Assembly (NCBI GenBank): GCA_003978465.1
Contig: QNZS01000035.1
Span: 1-64,000, forward strand
DNA: 64,000 bases
Direction of reading: 5' to 3'
DNA from: Sulfurimonas sp.
GTDB taxonomy: Bacteria > Campylobacterota > Campylobacteria > Campylobacterales > Sulfurimonadaceae
The notes under the pieces are model-generated. The model worked only from the letters and a program-made list of their open reading frames with translations. It did not search any database and had not been told where the DNA came from. Shown here piece after piece: positions 8,949 through 18,162 of the stretch (position 1 is the first letter of the stretch; every line of letters starts with the position of its first letter). A program made the position numbers and the translations under genes.

Positions 8949-10646
8949 TTATTCGTTCCAAAGAATTTTATGCATATTCTTTTTATCGTTAGTTGTTTTA
9001 AAGTTACTCTGATGCTCTTTTAACATCTCTAGTGCTGAGGTTAAGTCAGGATAGATATGGTTTGTTGGAACAAGCAATGGAATTACTTTAATATTCTCAA
9101 GCATTTTCCTTGGCTGTGCTGTTATACCGGTGATAAGAACTGTGATATTTTGAGAGTTTAACTCATTTATAGCATCATCAAGAACATACATTCCACTCTG
9201 GTCTATACTTGGAACATTATACATTCTAAAGATAACGACACTCACCTCAGGTAACTCTTTCATCATCTGTTTAAAATGTGCAGTAAATCCAAAAAAGATA
9301 GGACCATTAAAGTGTTGGATATAAACTTGCTCTTCAATAGCACTATAAGATTCTCTCTCTTCTGATGATGGTGGAAAAATATCATGAAAATCTTTGAGTG
9401 TTTTTGAAATTGACTTGTGCTCTCCCATATCTCCCATCTGTTTCATAAAGAGTATAGATGCTAAAACCATGCCGATCCCAACCGCTTGGAGGAGGTCAAC
9501 AAAGACAGTAAAAAGTAGAACTATTATCATAATAACAGCATCTGCTCGTGGTACTTCTTTTAGGTGTTTTAAACCCTTGTAATCAATGATACCAATACCT
9601 ACAGTAATAAGAATTCCCGCTAGAACAGGAAGAGGAATAAGTTTAGCATACACACCCGCACCTAAGAGGATAACGATAAGAACTACTGCATGAATAATAC
9701 CAGAGAGATTTGTTTTTCCCCCTGCATTTATATTTACTACAGTTCTCATGGTCGCTCCCGCACCGGGAAGACCACCTATGAGACCAGCGAACATATTTCC
9801 TATACCTTGACCGATGAGCTCTCGGTTTGAGTTGTGCTGTGTTTTTGTCATGTTGTCCGCTACAACAGAAGTAAGCAGTGAATCGATAGAACCAAGTGCA
9901 GCTAGTGTGATAGCTGGGATTAGGATAAGCATTGGATTATGCAAGTCAAGTGAAAGAAGAGTGTTTATATGAACCTCAGGAAAGCCTTCTGGAATATCTC
10001 CAATGATAGATACATTTAAACCCATAAAAGTAGAAAGTATTGTTAAACTGATAAGTGCAATTAGTGTGGCAGGGACTCTTTTAGTAAGTTTAGGAAAAAG
10101 ATAGATTATGCTAATAGTAGCACTTGCTAAAAGGAGTGCTTGTATATTTATTTCTCTACCTATGTCACCGAGTGAAGAGATAATTTCTAGGATACTAGGA
10201 GGAGAAACTAGTCCAAAAAAAGGAAATATCTGCATGATAATAATGATAGAACCGATACCACTCATAAAACCTGAAACAACAGGATAAGGAATGTATCTTA
10301 TGTACTGACCAATCTTAAAAACACCAAGTAAAATCTGAAAAATACCCGCTAAAACGAAAGTTGCAACAATAGTTCCAATGGCTTTGTCAAGAGAGCCATA
10401 AAAGGCTATCTCTGCGGCGATGATAACTGAAGCTACAACAGCTAAAGGACCAGTTGGCCCACTTATCTGTGTTTGTGTTCCACCAAAAAGGGCAGCAAAA
10501 AAACCAACTGCTATAGCCCCATAAAGCCCAGCAATAGCTCCCATTCCTGACTGTACACCAAAGGCAAGTGCTAGAGGAAGTGCCACAATAGCTGCGGTTA
10601 CCCCTCCAAATATGTCTCCAGATAAGTGTTTTGTAGAGAATAACAT
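8949..10646 (-). CDS. SulP family anion transporter with STAS domain
   Basis: SulP proteins carry sulfate, bicarbonate or other anions across the inner membrane. The 565-residue product begins with FGGVTAAIVALPLALAFG, a typical SulP first transmembrane element. It contains about ten more hydrophobic spans, including GPTGPLAVVAS, and ends in a cytoplasmic STAS domain (about 430-540) with VIFRMYNVPSIDQSGMYVL. Whether the substrate is sulfate or bicarbonate (BicA/DAB-like) cannot be decided from sequence; bicarbonate import would suit a CO2-fixing chemolithotroph. It is convergent with bioA, with only 9 bases between the stops, and splits the polyamine genes. Confidence 0.88.
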   Translation of the reverse strand: MLFSTKHLSGDIFGGVTAAIVALPLALAFGVQSGMGAIAGLYGAIAVGFFAALFGGTQTQISGPTGPLAVVASVIIAAEIAFYGSLDKAIGTIVATFVLAGIFQILLGVFKIGQYIRYIPYPVVSGFMSGIGSIIIIMQIFPFFGLVSPPSILEIISSLGDIGREINIQALLLASATISIIYLFPKLTKRVPATLIALISLTILSTFMGLNVSIIGDIPEGFPEVHINTLLSLDLHNPMLILIPAITLAALGSIDSLLTSVVADNMTKTQHNSNRELIGQGIGNMFAGLIGGLPGAGATMRTVVNINAGGKTNLSGIIHAVVLIVILLGAGVYAKLIPLPVLAGILITVGIGIIDYKGLKHLKEVPRADAVIMIIVLLFTVFVDLLQAVGIGMVLASILFMKQMGDMGEHKSISKTLKDFHDIFPPSSEERESYSAIEEQVYIQHFNGPIFFGFTAHFKQMMKELPEVSVVIFRMYNVPSIDQSGMYVLDDAINELNSQNITVLITGITAQPRKMLENIKVIPLLVPTNHIYPDLTSALEMLKEHQSNFKTTNDKKNMHKILWNE

Positions 10647-10963
10647 TAATATTTCCTTATTGATGGCGGAATTATAACAGAACTTGTATTATATAAAGTA
10701 CAATAGTTAAGGAATACTAGTTAAAAATGGGTTTTACTAAAGCTGATAATTTTTTCCTTATACTTTTAAATAAACAAGCTTCAAAAGCATAGTATTTCAG
10801 AACTTCGATATATTATAAGAGGTATATTAGATTAGAAAAAGGTATATAATATGAAATTATGTACTAAAATTCCTCTTATTCAGTACATACCTAACATTAC
10901 ATACTAACATCTTCTTAAAGATATAAGCCACAATAGTATATAATATTATCAAATGACATAGGG
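10647..10963. other. Intergenic region between divergent SulP and speE genes
   Basis: These 317 bases hold the divergent promoters of the SulP gene (minus) and the speE group (plus). They are very A/T-rich. A short frame at about 10851 reads MKLCTKIPLIQY and stops after 18 codons; it may be a remnant but cannot be supported as a gene. No strong dyad was found. Confidence 0.4.
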
Positions 10964-10969
10964 ATGAAA

Positions 10970-11824
10970 ATGATAAACTATACAGAGAAGGAAAATGTAT
11001 CTGATAGTGTTGCTAGAGCAGTTGAAAACATTATAGCCAAAGGGAAAACTCCTTTTCAAGAGTACCTATTTTTTGAGTCCAAAATGCATGGTGTATGTAT
11101 TAGCCTTGATGGAGATATTCAGTCTTGTGAGTCTGATGAGGGTATGTACCATGAAGCTTTAGTGCATCCTGCTATGCTGGCACACCCAAATCCTAAAACG
11201 GTACTTATCATGGGTGGTGGCGAAGGGGCTACTGCTAGGGAAATTCTCGCACATAAGTCTGTTACAAAAGTTGTGATGGTTGACATAGATAAAGAGTTTG
11301 TGGAGCTTTGTAAAAAACATATACCTTCTTGGGGTGAGTCTGCATTTTCTGACTCGAGGTTAGAAGTTTTATATATGGATATTAATGAGTACCTTGCATC
11401 TTGTACTCAAATGTTTGACATAGTTATAGGCGATTTGATAGATGTACATGACTGGAATTCTTCTGCTGGGTTTCTTTATGGAGAAGGCTTATACAAGACT
11501 ATAAAACCACTACTGAATCCAAATGCCATCATCGCTACACAAGGTGGTGCTTTAGACACTCAAGAGTCTACCAATCATAAACACATACGAGAGATGATGG
11601 GTCGTGTTTTTACTGATGTGAGATCTTATGGTGTTATTGTGCCTTCGTTTTATCATCTTTGGGGTTTTGTGATGGCTAGTGATGACTTGAGTATAGTTGA
11701 TACAAACCTACAAGAGAAGTTTGTAACTAGTGCTAAAGGGATTACTTTGGATGCACTTGGTGTTGAGAGTTTAGTGGCTGCGTTTACTCTGCCAAAATTG
11801 ATAAAAAATAACATAGGAATATAG
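10970..11824 (+). CDS. speE: Aminopropyltransferase, thermospermine-synthase-like (SpeE family)
   Basis: This enzyme should transfer the aminopropyl group from decarboxylated SAM to a diamine or triamine. The SAM-binding motif is IMGGGEGATAREIL, followed by the acidic VVMVDIDKEFV. Features such as YHEALVHPAMLAHPNPKTV, IVIGDLIDV and VPSFYHLWGFVMASDD resemble the plant ACL5 thermospermine synthase group more than the common spermidine synthase. The usual SpeE motifs ending in SEGFY/ESPW are replaced here by TQGGALDTQES. I choose ATG 10970 (AGGG at 6 bases) over 10964, which would have no spacing. A TTG-started ureohydrolase follows at once. Product specificity is inferred from pattern only. Confidence 0.85.
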   Translation: MINYTEKENVSDSVARAVENIIAKGKTPFQEYLFFESKMHGVCISLDGDIQSCESDEGMYHEALVHPAMLAHPNPKTVLIMGGGEGATAREILAHKSVTKVVMVDIDKEFVELCKKHIPSWGESAFSDSRLEVLYMDINEYLASCTQMFDIVIGDLIDVHDWNSSAGFLYGEGLYKTIKPLLNPNAIIATQGGALDTQESTNHKHIREMMGRVFTDVRSYGVIVPSFYHLWGFVMASDDLSIVDTNLQEKFVTSAKGITLDALGVESLVAAFTLPKLIKNNIGI

Positions 11825-11825
11825 T

Positions 11826-12734
11826 TTGAAAAATGAATATAATATAGAGTACCAAGAACTTCCAAGTGTTAAGATTAGGGATGCAGATGTCGTTATAAAC
11901 AGAGTCTGTTGGGGTGGTAGTGTTAGCGGAAAAGTAGGTACAGAAGATGCACCCGATGCTATATTGATAGAAACAGAACAGATGGAATACTATGATGAGG
12001 ATTTAGAGTATTCGCCTATGAAGTATATGCAAGTTCATGTGTGCGAGAGTATTTATGAATTTGAGAAAATAAAAACTTCTTTTAGTGGTCGAAGTAGTGA
12101 GAAAAACCAGCTACTTATCTCGCTTGGAGGTGACCACTCTATAACACCACAACTAACGTTAGCATTATTAAAAAAGCCTGCGACTATCCTTTTCTTGGAT
12201 GCACATGCTGATCTTCGCCGTAGTTACTTAGGTGACACAAACTCTCATGCTACACCAGCATTTCAGCTCTTAAAACAGGGGCATAAGTTAGTGATGGTTG
12301 GAATTCGTTCTATGTTTGAGACTGAAGCACTGCGAATAAAAGAGGACAAAAACATACACTGTTTTATGGATAGAGCACTTCGCAGGGAGAAGGTAAGAAA
12401 AGAACTTTTACAAACTGTATCTGAGTTAGAAGGTGATGTTTATCTAAGCATAGATATGGATGTTTTTGATCCTGCTTGTGTTCCAGGTGTTGGAACACCA
12501 CAAGCGGGTGGGATTGATTACTACTTTGCAACTGACATTTTAGAAGCACTTTTTTTAGACTCAAATGCAGTTATCAAGGGAGTAGATATGGTAGAACTCA
12601 TCCCAGAAGACTCAAAGGTATCACAACTATTTGCAGCTAAACTTCTACAAAAAATCATCTCTTACTGGGGGAGATCCCAGGGTGTCCAAAATCGTGAGCA
12701 AACTGGTGGACAGATGCAAGTAAAGTATGAGTAA
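11826..12734 (+). CDS. speB: Arginase/agmatinase family ureohydrolase (SpeB-like)
   Basis: The 302-residue protein belongs to the binuclear-manganese ureohydrolases that release urea from agmatine, arginine or aminopropylagmatine. The metal ligands are visible in SLGGDHSIT, LDAHADLR and SIDMDVFDPACVPG. The C-terminal FAAKLLQKIISYWG fits the agmatinase branch. The start codon is TTG at 11826, supported by AGGA at a spacing of 7 and by its position 1 base after the speE stop. Next to an aminopropyltransferase, the substrate could be agmatine or N1-aminopropylagmatine, as in Thermus; no arginine decarboxylase is in the window to settle this. Confidence 0.88.
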   Translation: MKNEYNIEYQELPSVKIRDADVVINRVCWGGSVSGKVGTEDAPDAILIETEQMEYYDEDLEYSPMKYMQVHVCESIYEFEKIKTSFSGRSSEKNQLLISLGGDHSITPQLTLALLKKPATILFLDAHADLRRSYLGDTNSHATPAFQLLKQGHKLVMVGIRSMFETEALRIKEDKNIHCFMDRALRREKVRKELLQTVSELEGDVYLSIDMDVFDPACVPGVGTPQAGGIDYYFATDILEALFLDSNAVIKGVDMVELIPEDSKVSQLFAAKLLQKIISYWGRSQGVQNREQTGGQMQVKYE

Positions 12735-12746
12735 AAGGATGCTACT

Positions 12747-13841
12747 TTGCCAAATTTAATGAAGATAAAAGCCTTAACAAAAGAGCATTTAGATGCTATG
12801 GGATATACTTGGCATAATGATGAAGATGGTGAGTATATCGTTAAAGATAAGTTTTTACTCATATCTGAGGATGAAGCACAGGCATACGAAAATGCTGGAA
12901 ATCAACTTTATGAGATGTATGAGGCAGGGGCCACATATGTCATAAAAAACAATCTTTTTGAGGCTCTTGACATACCAAAGGCTCTGATAAATCAGATAAA
13001 GTATAGTTTTGAGTATGAGAGAGATATGCACCTTTATGGTCGCTTTGATTTAAGTGGTGGTGTTGATTCTAAAGATATTAAACTCATAGAGTTTAATGCA
13101 GATACACCAACACTTTTACTTGAGAGTGTTGCTATTCAAGAAATGATGTTATGTTTTAATGAAGGGCTGAGTCTTAGACAATTTAACAATATTTATACAG
13201 CAATTTCGAAGAAATTTGTACAAATCAGTGAGAAAAAAAAAGGCTTATACTCTAAGTTTCTCTTCTCTAGTGTTGAGGGCATAGAAGAAGAACTCGTTAC
13301 AGTAAAACTCTTAGAAGATATGGCAAAGTCTCAACACCTTGTCACTTCATTTAAGTATCTTGAGGAGTGTGAAGAGAAGATGCCTTATGACTTTTGGTTT
13401 AAACTCTATCCATGGGAAGACATGCCTAACTTTTCAGGCACAAAAGCAAGTACGATGATTAACCCTGCTTATACACTTTTGTACCAGTCAAAGGGAATGT
13501 TAGCCATACTATATAAACTGTTTCCTGATTCACCGTATCTTTTAAAAACATCCTTTGAACCTATACAAGAGAAGTATGTTAAAAAAACAATGTTTGGTAG
13601 AGAAGGGGCAAATATAGACATCGTTGAAAACGGGGAACTTATACTTCAGACTGATGGAATATATGGGGAGTACAAGTCAGTTTATCAAGAGTATGTAGAT
13701 TTTGTTAGAGATGAAGAGGGTAGGTACTATCAAGCAGGTGTTTTTTATAGTGGTGGTGCTTGTGGAGTGAGCTTTCGTAGAGGGCTTGAAATACTAGATG
13801 ACATGAGCGAGTTTATAGGGCATGCTATCAAGGCTGAATAA
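12747..13841 (+). CDS. Glutathionylspermidine-synthase-like ATP-grasp ligase
   Basis: Members of this family (the synthetase half of GspS, YgiC, YjfC) join a carboxylate to an amine using ATP. The 364-residue protein shows LIEFNADTPTLLLESVAIQE around residues 113-132, the hallmark of the family, and a C-terminal YYQAGVFYSGGACGVSFRRG. It lacks the amidase domain of E. coli Gsp. The TTG start at 12747 has AAGGA at a good spacing; ATG 12759 is an alternative. Its position directly behind speE and speB suggests a polyamine or related amine as one substrate, which is an inference. The same frame stays open and protein-like after its stop codon. Confidence 0.8.
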   Translation: MPNLMKIKALTKEHLDAMGYTWHNDEDGEYIVKDKFLLISEDEAQAYENAGNQLYEMYEAGATYVIKNNLFEALDIPKALINQIKYSFEYERDMHLYGRFDLSGGVDSKDIKLIEFNADTPTLLLESVAIQEMMLCFNEGLSLRQFNNIYTAISKKFVQISEKKKGLYSKFLFSSVEGIEEELVTVKLLEDMAKSQHLVTSFKYLEECEEKMPYDFWFKLYPWEDMPNFSGTKASTMINPAYTLLYQSKGMLAILYKLFPDSPYLLKTSFEPIQEKYVKKTMFGREGANIDIVENGELILQTDGIYGEYKSVYQEYVDFVRDEEGRYYQAGVFYSGGACGVSFRRGLEILDDMSEFIGHAIKAE

Positions 13842-14021
13842 ATCCAAGGAGTCAGTGATGGAGAGATAAACCATTACTATAAGGGTTGGGGTGTTTACTT
13901 TAGAGAATATGACGGGTATGTCTTAGAAACAATAACACAAGGTTATGTTTTAGACTCAGTATCTAAACATGTTTATTCTTTGCTTTACTTCTTTCATCTT
14001 CTTGTTCAAAGTTTAGTGTAA
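13842..14021 (+). pseudogene. In-frame coding remnant behind the ATP-grasp stop codon
   Basis: Immediately after the TAA of the ATP-grasp gene, the same frame remains open for 59 codons. It reads plausibly like protein (GVSDGEINHYYKGWGVYF, then EYDGYVLETITQGYVLD) before running into the antisense of the histidine kinase gene. There is no ATG, GTG or TTG start within the protein-like part. Either a downstream gene has lost its start, or a longer C-terminus has been cut by the stop. The ATP-grasp protein looks complete without it, so the first is more likely. Confidence 0.4.
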
Positions 14022-15144
14022 CAGTAGTCCCAACATCTACTTTAGAGTCTATGTTTATTTTGTACTTGTATTCATGCACTATGCTCTCAACTATGTTTAG
14101 TCCAACACCAAAACCACCAGCATAAGAGTTTGCTCTAGTAAAACGAGTAAAAATCTCATCAAGTTTATCTTGGGCTATACCTATGCCTTCGTCTTTAATA
14201 CTAAAACTATTTTCACTCAAAGTAAGTGTGATTTTTGAGTTTGGTTTAGAGTACTTTATACTATTACTTAAAAGGTTGTTTATAAGCATTTTTGCTTTCG
14301 TGGGTGATATCATTAGTGGACAAGGCTCTAGATTTACTACCATTTCTATCTTTTTTCGTTCAAGAAGTTCACTAAAGTAGGCAACTGAAGTATCAACTAT
14401 AGTATCAAAGTAGAGTAGTTCTGCCTGCTCTTTTTTGTTGTCAAAACTTAAAAAACTAAGTGAAGAGTAAATCTCATAAAGCTGTTTTGTACTTATGCTT
14501 ATGTTCTTGTTGATTCTTTCATCATAAACTTTTTTACTTTTAAGTCGTGATGTTGACATCATTAGTGCTGTTATGGGAGTATTGAGTTCATGTGTTGTAT
14601 CTTTTACAAACTGCTCTATCTCTTCCATCTTCTCTTTGATGGGTTTTAAAAACATATAGGACAAAAACACAGAGATGATGATGATAAAGATGGCTGTAAA
14701 TATCACTGTATAAGCTACCCTGTTTTTAAGGGCAGTTATATTTTTGTTATATTGATTACTTTGCACAACTACATATGCTACGTTTAGATGACCATTAGCT
14801 CTATCAGAGAGTAAGGTAAAACTATCATTTGCCATATAAAAATCTCTAGAGAAATCTATCTTATGTTTAAAATTACCCTGCATAATATGTTTCTTATCAT
14901 CAAGCATCGCTACTTTTGCATGGGGAAAAGACTCTAGTGCATATTGCTTATCCATCATATGTGCTTGAATGATATCTGAGTTTACCTTATCAGCTATTTG
15001 TGTCATACGGTAGTAGTTGTTGTTCCTCTCCATTGCAACCTGAGATGTGAAAAACCAGTAAGCTGCAAAAACTAAAAATATAAATGAGCTTATAAGGTAC
15101 AGTGCTAAAAATGAGTAAAAAGATCTTTTTGTGATTTTATTCAT
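13963..15144 (-). CDS. Sensor histidine kinase
   Basis: The 393-residue membrane kinase has an N-terminal transmembrane segment (about 12-33), a periplasmic sensor domain of about 100 residues, and a second span near 140-165. A HisKA domain follows with the phosphorylated His in DTTHELNTPITAL, and then a HATPase domain with INNLLSNSIKYSK, DEGIGIAQDKLDE and GGFGVGLNIV. It overlaps its response regulator partner by 8 bases. It is clearly paralogous to the kinase at 36804, which sits beside copper efflux genes. The signal sensed by this copy is unknown. Its 3' end meets the polyamine group tail to tail. Confidence 0.93.
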   Translation of the reverse strand: MNKITKRSFYSFLALYLISSFIFLVFAAYWFFTSQVAMERNNNYYRMTQIADKVNSDIIQAHMMDKQYALESFPHAKVAMLDDKKHIMQGNFKHKIDFSRDFYMANDSFTLLSDRANGHLNVAYVVVQSNQYNKNITALKNRVAYTVIFTAIFIIIISVFLSYMFLKPIKEKMEEIEQFVKDTTHELNTPITALMMSTSRLKSKKVYDERINKNISISTKQLYEIYSSLSFLSFDNKKEQAELLYFDTIVDTSVAYFSELLERKKIEMVVNLEPCPLMISPTKAKMLINNLLSNSIKYSKPNSKITLTLSENSFSIKDEGIGIAQDKLDEIFTRFTRANSYAGGFGVGLNIVESIVHEYKYKINIDSKVDVGTTVTLNFEQEDERSKAKNKHV

Positions 15145-15790
15145 AAATATATCCCTCTCCTCTTACCGTCAGAATTCTCTCTTTTCCTATGATGTCACGT
15201 ATAGTTCTAATGTGTGAACGTAGAGTTGCATCACTTGGCAGCGAGTCATAGCCCCATACATTTTGAGTTAACTCTTCACTTGTTATAAGCCTTTTATCAT
15301 TGTTTAAAAAGTATTCTAAAAGTTTAGAGTCTTTAGCTCCTAAAGATATAGTCTCGCCACCCTCATAAATTTCATTTTTAAGTGAACAAAAACTCATTTT
15401 TTTAGAGATTTGTATCTCCTCGTTTATATCAATGTTAAAAAGTCTTTTAGTATTTTCAATTCGGGCATGTAACTCTTCAAGTTCAAAAGGTTTTTTGATA
15501 TAGTCGTGTGCACTAAGATCAAAAGCACGTTGGAGATAAGCTGTATCTGTGTAGGCTGTTATAAAGATAGTGGGAGTTGTATCACTGTATGAACGTAACT
15601 CTTCGAGTAAATCTAGACCATTTTTACCAGTTACATTGATGTCAAATATAAATAAGTGATATTTCTTAGATGCGAGGAGTTTATGCACCTCTTCTGAGTT
15701 AAAAGCATAATCAACATTAAAACTCTCACGAAGATAATCTAATAAAATATCTGAGAGCACGGCATCATCTTCCATAAGAAGTATATTCAT
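15137..15790 (-). CDS. OmpR/PhoB family response regulator
   Basis: The protein has a receiver domain with the acidic pair in LLMEDDA, the phospho-acceptor Asp in LFIFDINVTGKNG, and the lysine in YIKKPFELEEL. A winged-helix DNA-binding domain follows, ending in RGEGYIYE. A longer frame opens at 15859, but ATG 15790 starts the canonical MNILLMEDD and has AAAGGCG upstream, so I use it (217 residues). It is coupled to the kinase gene by an overlap. It resembles the regulator at 36164 throughout, which suggests duplication of the pair. Confidence 0.93.
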   Translation of the reverse strand: MNILLMEDDAVLSDILLDYLRESFNVDYAFNSEEVHKLLASKKYHLFIFDINVTGKNGLDLLEELRSYSDTTPTIFITAYTDTAYLQRAFDLSAHDYIKKPFELEELHARIENTKRLFNIDINEEIQISKKMSFCSLKNEIYEGGETISLGAKDSKLLEYFLNNDKRLITSEELTQNVWGYDSLPSDATLRSHIRTIRDIIGKERILTVRGEGYIYE

Positions 15791-16007
15791 CCATTCGCCT
15801 TTAAGTAATATTAGCATATTTAAAACAACTTGGATTAAAAGAACTACAATTAGATACAATATGAAAGAATAAAACGAGGAAAAATTTCTTCTTCATGATA
15901 TTATTTTTTTATTTTAGACACTGTCCCACTCAATGATAGAGAAGATAAAAGCCCAAGGAATTACAGTCCATGCATAAAGTAAATAATTTTGAAAAGCCAG
16001 AACCCCT

Positions 16008-16778
16008 TTGCTTATAAAGATAGAAAATATAAATATACCGGACTTAGAGATTTACTCCTCACTACGAGAGTCAGCATTTAGAGAAGATGGTAGTTTTATA
16101 GCTGACTCACCAAAGGTTGTAAACCTTGTTTTAGAATCAGGTGTCGAGATAAAAAGTATCTTAGCTACACAAGAATACTATGATGAATTTTCTCTTCTAC
16201 TTAAAGATAAAAATATCCCTAAAAAATACCTCACTACAAAAGACGAGATGAAAAAAATAGTAGGGCATAAGATACATCACAACTGTATGATGCATGGAAT
16301 CCGTCCTAGAGATATAACTATCGAAGATTTAAGTGATGAAGTTTTACTGCTTGATGGTATAACTTCGGCTGAAAATGTTGGCTCTATTGTAAGAAGTTGT
16401 GCTGCTCTTGGTGTCAACTCCCTTGTTATCGCAAATGAAACACCTCACCCTTTTAACCGTCGTGCTCTTCGTGTCTCTATGGGGTACTCGACACTTATTA
16501 AAACACATATGCATAAAGATATCAAAAAAAGCATACAAGAGTTTCAAGTCAAGGGTTATAGAGTTTTTGCAGCAGAAGTAGCAGAGAATGCAACACCACT
16601 TTCCCTTGTTAAAACACCAGGTAAATGGGTACTAGTGATGGGGCATGAAGGGCGAGGAATAGCAGATGATATTCTCTCACTTTGTGATGAAATAGTAAGT
16701 ATAGAAATGCAAGCGGGTGTCAAAAGTTTTAATGTTGGAGTGGCTGCTTCACTAATGATGTACAAATTTATGAACTAA
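16008..16778 (+). CDS. SpoU/TrmH family RNA 2'-O-methyltransferase
   Basis: SPOUT methylases transfer a methyl group from SAM to ribose 2'-OH of tRNA or rRNA. The 256-residue protein has an N-terminal substrate domain with FIADSPKVV, motif 1 LDGITSAENVGSIVRSCAALG, motif 2 LVMGHEGRGI and motif 3 VGVAASLMMYKF. The only available start is TTG 16008, since a TGA lies a few codons upstream in frame and no ATG precedes the first conserved part. dbpA follows 28 bases after the stop. The target nucleotide cannot be told from the sequence. Confidence 0.87.
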   Translation: MLIKIENINIPDLEIYSSLRESAFREDGSFIADSPKVVNLVLESGVEIKSILATQEYYDEFSLLLKDKNIPKKYLTTKDEMKKIVGHKIHHNCMMHGIRPRDITIEDLSDEVLLLDGITSAENVGSIVRSCAALGVNSLVIANETPHPFNRRALRVSMGYSTLIKTHMHKDIKKSIQEFQVKGYRVFAAEVAENATPLSLVKTPGKWVLVMGHEGRGIADDILSLCDEIVSIEMQAGVKSFNVGVAASLMMYKFMN

Positions 16779-16806
16779 GTGCTATAATTCTAATAAAGAT
16801 ACTATT

Positions 16807-18162
16807 ATGAACTTCTCTTCACTTTCACTCTCCCCAGAAATGCTTACAACACTTGACTCTCTTGGATATAAAAATGCTACGGCAATTCAAGAACAAACTC
16901 TTCCTCTTATTTTAGAGGGAAAAGATGTTATTGCTGAAGCAAAAACAGGAAGTGGAAAGACTGCTGCGTTTGGTATTGGGCTACTCGAAAAACTTGATGT
17001 AAAAAGATTTCGTGTGCAGTCACTTATTATGTGTCCTACTCGTGAACTTGCTGATCAAGTGGCAAAAGAGCTTCGCCGTATCGCTAGGTTTAAACATAAC
17101 ATCAAGATTTTGATGCTTACTGGTGGTGAGAGTTTTGGTCGTCAGTTAGGTTCTCTTGAGCATCAAGCACATATCATCGTAGGTACTCCTGGACGTGTTT
17201 TAAAACACTTGAACAAAGAGAGTTTAGAACTCTCAAACCTTACAACATTAGTACTTGATGAAGCCGATAGAATGTTAGATATGGGTTTTTTAGAAGAGGT
17301 AGAGTCTGTGATGGCTTTTACCCCAAAAGAGAAACAGACACTTCTTTTTTCAGCTACTTATGATGCAGAGATTTTAAATATCTCAAAGCGTATTCAAAAT
17401 GATGCAGTGAGTGTTAAAACAACTTCGGTTGAAGTAGCTAACAAAATAACAGAAGAGTTTTACGGGACAAGTTCTAAAGAAGATACATTTGTAAAAATTC
17501 TCTCTCAATATACTCCTGATAATGTTATTGTTTTTACAAACACAAAAGCAGAAGCACGAGACTTAGCTGAGAACTTACAAAAAAGGAAGATAGATGCACT
17601 GGCTATTCACGGAGACTTAGAGCAGTACGAAAGAAATGATGTTTTAGTACAGTTCGCAAACAAGTCTTGCCCTATTTTAGTAGCAACTGATGTAGCCGCT
17701 CGTGGACTTGATATAAAAGAGCTTTCTATGGTTGTCAACTACGACATTCCTTTTGGTCGTGAGACTTATACTCACCGTATTGGTAGAACGGGTCGTGCTG
17801 GGGCGGAAGGGATAGCGATCACTCTTTATACACCCTATGAAGCTGAAAAAGCAGATGAGTATAAAGATGGTCAACGTGCATTTTTAGATGATACTGACCT
17901 CAAAGGAAGTACAAATTTTCAACTCAAACCGAAGTTTGTTACACTTGTAATTGAGGGTGGGAAAAAAGATAAACTGCGTGCAGGTGATTTACTTGGTGCT
18001 CTTACCGGTGATGCTGGTTTAAATAGTAGTAGTATTGGTAAAATTGACATCTATGATAGACAGGCTTATGTAGCTATTGAGACACGTTTTATTGATGAGG
18101 CTGAGAAAGCTCTCAAAAACGGAAAAATCAAAGGAAAAAAATTCAGTGTTTGGACTTTATAA
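16807..18162 (+). CDS. dbpA: DEAD-box ATP-dependent RNA helicase, DbpA-like
   Basis: The 451-residue helicase acts in ribosomal RNA remodelling. It shows the Q motif (NATAIQEQTLP), Walker A AKTGSGKTAA, PTRELADQV, TPGRVL, the DEAD box in LVLDEADRML, SAT in LFSATYD, and the second RecA domain with VATDVAARGLDI and HRIGRTGRAG. The last 75 residues, starting near TLVIEGGKKDKLRAGD, are the DbpA RNA-binding domain that recognises 23S rRNA hairpin 92 in the E. coli homologue. A glutathione peroxidase gene begins within its last codons in another frame. Confidence 0.93.
   Translation: MNFSSLSLSPEMLTTLDSLGYKNATAIQEQTLPLILEGKDVIAEAKTGSGKTAAFGIGLLEKLDVKRFRVQSLIMCPTRELADQVAKELRRIARFKHNIKILMLTGGESFGRQLGSLEHQAHIIVGTPGRVLKHLNKESLELSNLTTLVLDEADRMLDMGFLEEVESVMAFTPKEKQTLLFSATYDAEILNISKRIQNDAVSVKTTSVEVANKITEEFYGTSSKEDTFVKILSQYTPDNVIVFTNTKAEARDLAENLQKRKIDALAIHGDLEQYERNDVLVQFANKSCPILVATDVAARGLDIKELSMVVNYDIPFGRETYTHRIGRTGRAGAEGIAITLYTPYEAEKADEYKDGQRAFLDDTDLKGSTNFQLKPKFVTLVIEGGKKDKLRAGDLLGALTGDAGLNSSSIGKIDIYDRQAYVAIETRFIDEAEKALKNGKIKGKKFSVWTL

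Noticed and set aside
18077-18145. A longer start for the glutathione peroxidase
   Set aside because: The added residues are the antisense-free overlap of dbpA in another frame, basic and without signal; GTG 18146 gives a proper signal peptide and ribosome site.
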